Shown here piece after piece: positions 6,488 to 11,116 of a stretch of 11,116 bases of DNA; within the stretch, counting starts at the first letter, position 1; each line of letters opens with the position of its first letter. The notes beneath the pieces were generated by a model, which made no database searches, was not told where the DNA came from, and saw nothing but the letters and a program-made list of their open reading frames with translations. The translations under genes and the position numbers were made by a program. Source of the DNA: Flavobacteriales bacterium UBA1993 (lineage in GTDB: Bacteria > Bacteroidota > Bacteroidia > Flavobacteriales_G > Salibacteraceae); assembly GCA_002336485.1 (NCBI GenBank), contig DDCZ01000089.1, positions 1 to 11,116 on the forward strand, given 5' to 3'.

Positions 6488-6814
6488 ATGGAAACTAATA
6501 CCAAACCTAAAGTCATCACATCATTTGTCAATGTGAGCGATGACTTACAAGAACAAATAAAACTTGCATATCCAGAGGGATTCCTTGAGCATTTAATTCG
6601 CTTTCCATTCAAGGGTGAATTGACATCGGCTTTGAGATTTGAAACCGAGGATAAAATATATCTCTTGAAAATGACGAAGGCACGTGCGGCCGAAATTATT
6701 GAAGAGGACGATGATTACGATGACGATGGTAACCTAAAGGATGATGTCCGCGAAGGCTTTGAAGATAAACATGGTGACGACGAGGATATCGTAGAAAGTA
6801 TGGACGAAGATTAA
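6488..6814 (+). CDS. Conserved-type small protein with Asp/Glu-rich C-terminus, function unknown
   Basis: A 108-aa protein of unknown function. The N-terminal two thirds look folded and carry VITSFVNVSDDLQEQIKLAYP (9-29), LIRFPFKGELTSALRFETED (36-55) and IYLLKM (57-62). Residues 69-108 are 22/40 Asp or Glu, including runs DDD at 74-76 and 78-80. I recall short proteins of similar design (a SFVN-x-(T/S)-x-(D/E)LQE start, FETED-x-x-YLxK centre and acidic tail) as hypothetical proteins in Bacteroidota; none has a role known to me. The reading frame stays open back to a TTG at 6338, but I chose the ATG at 6488 because the recalled homologues begin just before the SFVN motif. An ATG at 6434 is an alternative. 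No signal peptide; probably cytoplasmic. It ends one base before the stop of the converging membrane protein gene. The acidic tail could mimic nucleic acid or bind a basic partner, which is speculative. Confidence 0.75.
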   Translation: METNTKPKVITSFVNVSDDLQEQIKLAYPEGFLEHLIRFPFKGELTSALRFETEDKIYLLKMTKARAAEIIEEDDDYDDDGNLKDDVREGFEDKHGDDEDIVESMDED

Positions 6815-6815
6815 T

Positions 6816-7163
6816 TCAACTTTCGTCAAAGTGATCTAGAAATTCGTCCTCGTTGTCGATTTGATTATTCGGGGTTTTCCTGAAAAAACTGAGTGTTTTT
6901 GTTGATCCAATCCAGAGGATCAATGACAAGATTGTTCCCAATACTATGGGTGCAATCATACCAGAGACGTATGCACTGCTCACATTTGGTACGTTGAGGT
7001 ATGCGCCAGATAATGCGCCAATTAAAACGGATAGAACATACATAAGTGCGGCCAGGGAAAGCTTGCCTGCTATATTCAACCGATTCCAGTTGAGCAATAC
7101 AAACATGATCACGAAAGCTACTGGGCCAATGAGCGCTATATGTATGGGTTCAATTGGAATCAT
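6816..7163 (-). CDS. Small three-helix membrane protein, function unknown
   Basis: A 115-aa integral membrane protein that I do not recognise. Three hydrophobic segments are visible at about 5-24, 34-55 and 65-86. A short basic stretch (KTLSFFRK, 89-96) and a polar acidic tail (about 99-115, ending DEFLDHFDES) follow. The positive-inside rule would put the segment after helix 3 in the cytoplasm. The start lies 9 nt after the MATE transporter stop, so it is almost certainly co-transcribed with it. Whether it is an accessory subunit or merely a passenger cannot be judged. Its stop is one base from the converging acidic-protein stop. Two inverted repeats (6884-6900 and 6902-6923) lie inside the gene. 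Confidence 0.7.
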   Translation of the reverse strand: MIPIEPIHIALIGPVAFVIMFVLLNWNRLNIAGKLSLAALMYVLSVLIGALSGAYLNVPNVSSAYVSGMIAPIVLGTILSLILWIGSTKTLSFFRKTPNNQIDNEDEFLDHFDES

Positions 7164-7172
7164 CCATGGCGG

Positions 7173-8510
7173 TTAAACCGTGGCGTTTTGCCATTTCGCA
7201 TACTTCAAATACACGGCAGATAAAACTAACATTACTCCAAAGTAAATGAATTCGTCTATCCAAACCACGATGAGCGATACATCCATTATTTCGATGGCTA
7301 CGTAGGCATAAAGCACGTACGCCACCACAGTGGCAAGTTCTAAATACATCGCGTGTGCCGTGCGTCCAGTGCCAATTATGACTTTAGACAAGACCATAGC
7401 CACAGTGAAGATGAAGCTCACACCGATCATCATTCGCAAAATGTCGATGGTGCCTGCGGCAAGGTGCTCATACTCGGTAAAGATCATGGCTAATTTGTCG
7501 GGCATAAACCAAAAGAAGGGAGCGAAAATGAGGTTTGTAATCCAACCCAAATAGACCGACTTCCACGCCATTTTGCGCACTTCATCGGCTCTGTTTTCGC
7601 CAAGTAAATTGCTAGTCAACGTCGCTACTGCATCGCTTAGACTAAAGACTGGAATGATTACAAAGACATACACTATCCTTACCAGGTGAGACACGGCTAA
7701 TTCATATGTCCCAAGGTGTTCGATTAACGTGAAGAAGGCAAACCAAGCACTGAGGGTGATGAAACTTTGAAACATCGCCGGTCCGCCGATTTTAAAGATA
7801 TTTTGAATGATTGGGAAGTTTGGCTTGGCAAACCTTGGAATGTTGTAGGGTTTTTTGTCTGTGAAGAATGAGAAGTAGAAGACAAAAGCGCCCAACAAAA
7901 GAATCTCAGAAATCAAAGATGCCCAGGCGGCGCCTTCAATTCCAAGAGCAGGAAAACCTAGTTTTCCAAATACCAGCACGTAGTTGCACATCACATTGAC
8001 AATGGCCATGGAAACATTTGCCAGGCCAACGATGCGTGTTTTGGTTATGCCAACATAGAATGCATTGAAGCCAATGGCGATGGAGACGACAATAATTCCG
8101 GGTGCGCGAATTTTGAGATATCGAGCAGCTTCCGTGGCAATTTCTTGAGAACCGCTTAATCGATGCATCAATGACTCACTGAAAAAATAGATCGCAATAA
8201 ATCCAAGAATACCAAGAGCGATATGCGCATAAAAAGTTTGCCAGAAAACAATGCCGATTTTGGCTTGATTGCCCTCTCCATTTCTACGACCAATGATAAT
8301 TTGGCCCCCTAGGCTTAACCCCATTAAAACCAATATTGGTATAAAGTAGAGGATAGCCCCATTGCCAACCGCACCAATTGGAATTTCGCCCAATCGGCCC
8401 ATAAATGCGGTATCTGCCGCATTAATGACATTGTGAGATAGGCCCATCAAAACCATGGGAAGGGCAACGTTTAGGATGCCTCTAAAAGAAATGTCTGTGT
8501 GCTGAGACAT
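7173..8510 (-). CDS. MATE family multidrug/cation efflux transporter
   Basis: A 445-aa inner-membrane transporter of the MATE family, expected to export organic cations or drugs by Na+ or H+ antiport. There are two homologous MatE halves (about 12-175 and 235-400) with roughly twelve hydrophobic segments. Family features include DTAFMGRLGE (33-42, with Asp33 in helix 1), GGQIIIGRRNGEGN (68-81), FYVGITKTRI (151-160), the LGIEGAAWAS loop (189-198), SDAVATLTSNLLGENRADE (292-310) near the start of half two, and GTGRTAHAMY (380-389). Length fits the family (about 440-460). It resembles DinF/NorM-like bacterial MATEs of Bacteroidota, but the subtype and substrate cannot be called. A 6-bp hairpin sits just before the start codon, where a ribosome-binding site would be. 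The small membrane protein follows 9 nt later. Confidence 0.95.
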   Translation of the reverse strand: MSQHTDISFRGILNVALPMVLMGLSHNVINAADTAFMGRLGEIPIGAVGNGAILYFIPILVLMGLSLGGQIIIGRRNGEGNQAKIGIVFWQTFYAHIALGILGFIAIYFFSESLMHRLSGSQEIATEAARYLKIRAPGIIVVSIAIGFNAFYVGITKTRIVGLANVSMAIVNVMCNYVLVFGKLGFPALGIEGAAWASLISEILLLGAFVFYFSFFTDKKPYNIPRFAKPNFPIIQNIFKIGGPAMFQSFITLSAWFAFFTLIEHLGTYELAVSHLVRIVYVFVIIPVFSLSDAVATLTSNLLGENRADEVRKMAWKSVYLGWITNLIFAPFFWFMPDKLAMIFTEYEHLAAGTIDILRMMIGVSFIFTVAMVLSKVIIGTGRTAHAMYLELATVVAYVLYAYVAIEIMDVSLIVVWIDEFIYFGVMLVLSAVYLKYAKWQNATV

Positions 8511-8515
8511 ACGTG

Positions 8516-8531
8516 AGCGTTAAACAACGCT
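8516..8531 (-). promoter_or_regulatory. Perfect hairpin/operator immediately before the MATE start
   Basis: AGCGTT (8516-8521) and AACGCT (8526-8531) are perfect inverted repeats around a 4-nt loop, ending 5 nt upstream of the MATE ATG (8508-8510). No Shine-Dalgarno site is visible there. As RNA it could occlude the initiation region; as DNA it could be a short operator for a local repressor. No T-run follows, so it is not a normal terminator. Confidence 0.35.
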
Positions 8532-8551
8532 AAATTGAAAATTGATTGAAA

Positions 8552-8581
8552 TTAATTGGAGAACGAAAGCTCCTGAATTAA
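8552..8581 (-). terminator. Possible terminator between the SiaC-family gene and MATE
   Basis: TTAATT-GGAG (8552-8561) can pair with CTCC-(TG)-AATTAA (8570-8581): a ten-pair stem with an 8-nt loop and a two-base bulge, starting 7 nt after the SiaC-family stop codon on the minus strand. The sequence behind it in the direction of transcription is T-rich but interrupted by A and C. A weak terminator is plausible. Confidence 0.35.
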
Positions 8582-8588
8582 GGAAAGC

Positions 8589-8972
8589 TTACTCCTTTTT
8601 TGGATGCATAGAGAACTTCATTTCCATGAGTTCCTCATATTCTTGTGCCGCTTCTTCCATGTCCTCGTCATCCTCATCAAAGTACCATTCTACCACCAAG
8701 TTGGTTTGTCCGGCATCGTTCAGTTTTTTAAGCGTGCGCATCACATCCCAAATCTTTTTAGAAGAACCCGTATTGAAGTACTCTAAATCAATTTTCATTC
8801 GGCTTTCTGGCTTAGGAGCCTCGGCATATTCAAGGATCCAAGCGATCAGCGGCTCGTAAAACTCTTGTGGATTTGCTGGAATCGATCTTCCACCTAGAAG
8901 CATTACCCCTGTGCTTGGGTCAAAATCAACCGTAGGATGATGATCTGTTCCTGCGATAGTAATGTGCTTCAT
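8589..8972 (-). CDS. siaC: SiaC-family regulatory phosphoprotein (DUF1987)
   Basis: A 127-aa protein of the SiaC/DUF1987 family. In Pseudomonas aeruginosa, SiaC is phosphorylated on Thr68 by the kinase SiaB and dephosphorylated by the PP2C phosphatase SiaA; unphosphorylated SiaC activates the diguanylate cyclase SiaD. Family features seen here are VDFDPSTGVMLLGGRSIPANP (15-35), FYEPLIAWILEY (38-49), the phospho-acceptor segment LEYFNTGSSKKIWDVM (63-78) with Thr68 at exactly the same residue number, and VEWYFDEDDEDMEEAAQEYE (98-117). Length matches the family. No siaA, siaB or siaD homologue lies within the window, so its kinase and target are encoded elsewhere or differ. The ATG at 8972 is the natural start. 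It sits 97 nt behind the DUF2834 gene and 78 nt before MATE, so it may be its own transcription unit. The symbol is given by family; c-di-GMP control is not established here. Confidence 0.9.
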   Translation of the reverse strand: MKHITIAGTDHHPTVDFDPSTGVMLLGGRSIPANPQEFYEPLIAWILEYAEAPKPESRMKIDLEYFNTGSSKKIWDVMRTLKKLNDAGQTNLVVEWYFDEDDEDMEEAAQEYEELMEMKFSMHPKKE

Positions 8973-9062
8973 GGCTTCATAGAATTATATGTGCAATTTA
9001 AGAGTTATACCGCAACAAGTGATAAATCCAGTTGAGAATTTCATAACGGCGGACAGGAAACA

Positions 9063-9097
9063 CGAAAATTCAGCTCACTTTACTCGTGTGATTTTCG
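9063..9097 (-). terminator. Inverted repeats around the DUF2834 stop codon, possible 3'-end structure
   Basis: CGAAAAT (9063-9069) and ATTTTCG (9091-9097) form a 7-bp inverted repeat enclosing the DUF2834 stop codon, and ACACGA (9060-9065) can alternatively pair with TCGTGT (9084-9089). The loop is long and no U-tract follows, so this is only a weak candidate for the end of the DUF2238-DUF2834 transcript. Confidence 0.2.
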
Positions 9098-9402
9098 CGT
9101 TGAAAAAGGAATAATGGGAACGCTACGGCGATTCCAAACAACATAGTCAGAATCCATAATTTCCACGGATGTGCCATTTTTAATTTCTTGGCTTCTGTAT
9201 GAGACCATAAAAAGAATACGCCCACAACGAAGAACAAATCAACCATGAATGCCGTTGAAATCTGGTTGGCAAACATTCCGTCGATCGTGGCTAAGGGATC
9301 CAAGTAGAGCAGAATGTTTCCCGTTTCAATCGAAACAAGTGTGACAAAAATGTTTGGTGCAATGAAGCCCGCTACGGCCAATGTCAAGTAAATGGTTTTC
9401 AT
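9070..9402 (-). CDS. DUF2834 family small membrane protein
   Basis: A 110-aa integral membrane protein that resembles the uncharacterised DUF2834 family. Three hydrophobic helices are visible at about 4-25, 50-68 and 80-100. The family-like elements are FANQISTAFMVDLFF (44-58), the loop SHTEAKKLKMAHPW (67-80) and the terminal AFPLFLFQRE (94-103). No enzyme motif is seen. It begins 7 nt after the stop of the DUF2238 membrane protein gene, so the two are probably translated from one mRNA and may form a complex; that is inference from spacing. The ATG at 9402 directly precedes the first helix. Confidence 0.82.
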   Translation of the reverse strand: MKTIYLTLAVAGFIAPNIFVTLVSIETGNILLYLDPLATIDGMFANQISTAFMVDLFFVVGVFFLWSHTEAKKLKMAHPWKLWILTMLFGIAVAFPLFLFQRENHTSKVS

Positions 9403-9409
9403 AAATAGA

Positions 9410-10075
9410 TCAGTTTTTATCTTCCTCCTTGATATTGAAAATTTCCTTCAAACTAGAAACAACAGTGGTGGCGATGATGGCACCGAGCGTCGCTAAAAAC
9501 ATATCCTTCTGAGCATCCCATATGTCTCCCTGTGTGCCTAAATACGCAGCTCCTTGTTCGGTGAATAGAATGTCGGCGACAGCCCACTCAATTAATTCAT
9601 ATAATCCGCTCACGCTTAACGTTATTTCGATAGGAAGGGCCCAACTGACCCAGCGTGGAAATTTGATCCATTTGAGAAACATTTCACGCATTGGGTAGGC
9701 CAGAAGAAATCCAAAACCAAAGTGAACTATCCGGTCATAGTGGTTTCGTTCAAAATCCATCGCGTCTTGTAGCCAATACCCAAATGGGTTTTCAGCGTAA
9801 GTATATTTCGCCCCATAAACATGCAAGCACAAGTAGATGCAAAAAAGCAGGTAGGTCAGGTCGCTAAACTGATAACGCTTGTAGGTTACGATTAGGAAGA
9901 TTGAAAACAAAACCGTCAGTGTGTTTTCGAGTATCCAATTCGCCATGTCGGTAGTTCCGATAAGCGTGCTGCCCCATATTCCCAGAAAGACGATGGCGAA
10001 TAATTGCATCCATCTGTTTTTCAAAAAAGGCGTGCGATAAGCCGAAATGGCATTCGAGAATTTCATGGGTTTCAA
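9410..10075 (-). CDS. DUF2238 (YjdF-like) inner membrane protein
   Basis: A 221-aa polytopic inner-membrane protein of the DUF2238 family, to which E. coli YjdF belongs; function unknown. Hydrophobic segments lie at about 24-40, 47-64, 72-86, 116-128, 142-158 and 194-208. The polar residues characteristic of the family are conserved: GAKYTYAENPFGYWLQD (88-104), RNHYDRIVHFGFGFLLAYP (110-128), YELIEW (159-164) and YLGTQGDIWDAQKDM (178-192). Such invariant His, Asp and Glu residues next to membrane helices suggest an active or metal-binding site rather than a purely structural role (inference). The start is ATG 10075, with a second in-frame ATG at 10066. The DUF2834 gene follows after 7 nt. It is divergent from dxr, with 105 nt between the starts. 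Confidence 0.88.
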   Translation of the reverse strand: MKPMKFSNAISAYRTPFLKNRWMQLFAIVFLGIWGSTLIGTTDMANWILENTLTVLFSIFLIVTYKRYQFSDLTYLLFCIYLCLHVYGAKYTYAENPFGYWLQDAMDFERNHYDRIVHFGFGFLLAYPMREMFLKWIKFPRWVSWALPIEITLSVSGLYELIEWAVADILFTEQGAAYLGTQGDIWDAQKDMFLATLGAIIATTVVSSLKEIFNIKEEDKN

Positions 10076-10144
10076 TTTACGGGCAATTTAGCAAATCCAC
10101 CTTTTCAAAATGATTGTGAATCAATGAGAATAAGTCAAACTGAA

Positions 10145-10160
10145 CGCGCATCTTTGCGCG
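10145..10160 (+). promoter_or_regulatory. GC-rich hairpin in the dxr 5' region
   Basis: CGCGCA (10145-10150) and TGCGCG (10155-10160) are perfect inverted repeats with a TCTT loop, 20 nt upstream of the dxr ATG, in a 105-bp divergent region. This is the most GC-rich short element in an otherwise AT-rich spacer. It could be a 5'-UTR stem or an operator; no known regulator is implied. Confidence 0.35.
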
Positions 10161-10172
10161 CCCATTTTGAGT

Positions 10173-10176
10173 GAGG
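10173..10176 (+). promoter_or_regulatory. Shine-Dalgarno-like GAGG before dxr
   Basis: GAGG at 10173-10176 precedes the dxr ATG (10181) by four bases. It supports this start and stands out because most other genes here have no purine-rich site at that position. Confidence 0.5.
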
Positions 10177-10180
10177 TATA

Positions 10181-11116
10181 ATGGACGAAGACAAGCGTAG
10201 AGGAATAGCAATTTGTGGATCCACAGGATCAATCGGCACCCAAGCCTTAGATGTGATTGCGCAGCATTCGGATAAATTTCGAGTGGAAGTACTTACCGCA
10301 TATTCGAATGCTGATTTACTCATAAAACAAGCCCTCCTTTTTAAGCCAAACGCAGTTGTGATTGGCGATGAATCCAAATACGAAGTTGTTCGCGATACGC
10401 TGTGGTCACACGACATTAAGACATATGCAGGTGAAGATGCCCTAGAACAAGTTGTTCAAATGGAAGGCATCGATGTGGTCTTAACGGCCATGGTAGGTTT
10501 TTCAGGATTGAAGCCGACCCTTAAAGCAATTGAAGCCGGAAAACAAATAGCCCTTGCCAACAAGGAAACCTTGGTAGTGGCAGGAGACATTGTTACAAAA
10601 GCGGCGCAAGAAAAGGGCGTAAATATCTATCCAGTAGACTCTGAACATAGCGCCATTTTTCAATGTCTGGCCGGTGAGTTTCAAAACCCAATCGAGAAGA
10701 TATACCTGACCGCTTCAGGTGGCCCATTTCGTGGAAGAACGCGCGAGCAGCTCCTTGGCGTAACAAAGGAACAAGCGTTGAAACACCCAAACTGGGAGAT
10801 GGGCGCTAAGATCACGATCGATTCAGCCTCCTTGATGAACAAAGGACTTGAGGTGATTGAGGCCAAGTGGTTATTCAATTTGAAACCCGAGCAAGTTGAT
10901 GTAATCGTGCATCCTCAAAGCATTATACATAGCATCGTTCAATTCGAGGATGGAAGCATGAAAGCACAGATGGGGCTGCCGGATATGAAACTCCCCATTC
11001 AATACGCGATTGGATACCCGAACCGCTTATCAAGCGATTATCCACGGTTCAACTTTATGGATTATCCATCCCTCACATTTGAAAAGCCGGATACGGATAC
11101 CTTCCGTAATCTTGCA
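10181..11116 (+). CDS. dxr: 1-deoxy-D-xylulose 5-phosphate reductoisomerase (3'-truncated by window edge)
   Basis: First 312 codons of DXP reductoisomerase (EC 1.1.1.267), which converts 1-deoxy-D-xylulose 5-phosphate to 2-C-methyl-D-erythritol 4-phosphate with NADPH, the committed step of the cytoplasmic MEP isoprenoid pathway. The NADPH-binding loop GSTGSIG is at 13-19 and LANKETLV at 125-132. Metal ligands Asp153 and Glu155 lie in PVDSEHSAIFQ (151-161), with Glu224 as the third. Substrate-binding residues are Ser179 (TASGGPF, 177-183), His202 (KHPNWEMG), Ser215, Asn220 and Lys221 in IDSASLMNKGLEV (213-225). These correspond to D150, E152, E231, S186, H209, S222, N227 and K228 of the E. coli enzyme. 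The frame is open to the window end; roughly 70-80 C-terminal residues are missing. The ATG at 10181 has a GAGG four bases upstream. The organism therefore appears to use the MEP route. Confidence 0.97.
   Translation, partial: MDEDKRRGIAICGSTGSIGTQALDVIAQHSDKFRVEVLTAYSNADLLIKQALLFKPNAVVIGDESKYEVVRDTLWSHDIKTYAGEDALEQVVQMEGIDVVLTAMVGFSGLKPTLKAIEAGKQIALANKETLVVAGDIVTKAAQEKGVNIYPVDSEHSAIFQCLAGEFQNPIEKIYLTASGGPFRGRTREQLLGVTKEQALKHPNWEMGAKITIDSASLMNKGLEVIEAKWLFNLKPEQVDVIVHPQSIIHSIVQFEDGSMKAQMGLPDMKLPIQYAIGYPNRLSSDYPRFNFMDYPSLTFEKPDTDTFRNLA

Noticed and set aside
6819..6832. ACTTT-CGTC-AAAGT hairpin at the convergent gene junction as a bidirectional terminator
   Set aside because: The stem is only five mostly AT pairs with no T-run on either side.
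8542..8859. Plus-strand open frame opposite the SiaC-family gene, rich in Ser
   Set aside because: It is antisense to the acidic Glu/Asp region of a well-supported gene, which explains the Ser-rich runs.
1..11116. Mobile elements, CRISPR arrays, tRNA/rRNA genes, toxin-antitoxin or defence cassettes
   Set aside because: No transposase, regularly spaced repeats, tRNA-like cloverleaf or recognisable defence domain was seen on either strand.

Overview
The window most resembles an ordinary chromosomal stretch from a member of the Bacteroidota, probably a Flavobacteriales-type organism. The evidence is the moderate to low GC by eye, the near absence of Shine-Dalgarno sites before most starts, and the gene families: a RluF-type pseudouridine synthase with a long basic tail, a SiaC/DUF1987 protein, a small Asp/Glu-tailed protein of a type I associate with Bacteroidota, and a secreted S1/P1-PLC family metallohydrolase. 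The phylum call is inferred from protein style; no rRNA or tRNA gene is present to confirm it.

Layout. Positions 1-2867 (+): the 3' part of a GT4 glycosyltransferase, then gcvT (glycine cleavage T-protein), then an exported zinc-dependent phospholipase C/S1-P1 nuclease-like enzyme. Positions 2885-6015 (-), read right to left: lipoprotein alpha/beta hydrolase, rluF, pterin-4a-carbinolamine dehydratase, WD40 protein. The hydrolase and rluF are 11 nt apart, and the dehydratase and WD40 genes overlap by 23 nt. Positions 6016-6487 are a 472-bp gene-free, AT-rich divergent region with a cluster of ATTCAA/TTGAAT inverted repeats. Positions 6488-6814 (+) encode a 108-aa protein of unknown function with a very acidic C-terminus. 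Positions 6816-10075 (-), read right to left: DUF2238 membrane protein, DUF2834 membrane protein, SiaC-family protein, MATE transporter, small three-helix membrane protein. Positions 10181-11116 (+): dxr (MEP pathway), cut off by the window end.

How the genes relate. Most are housekeeping genes: one-carbon metabolism, rRNA modification, pterin recycling, isoprenoid synthesis and drug/cation export. I see no mobile element, CRISPR array, toxin-antitoxin pair or recognisable defence cassette. The points most worth a second look are a SiaC homologue that keeps its phospho-acceptor Thr68 but has no SiaA/B/D genes beside it, a tightly spaced pair of uncharacterised membrane genes (DUF2238-DUF2834), an unknown small membrane protein directly behind a MATE transporter, an exported enzyme whose zinc ligands combine S1/P1-nuclease spacing with a PLC-like Glu, and the repeat cluster in the divergent intergenic region.
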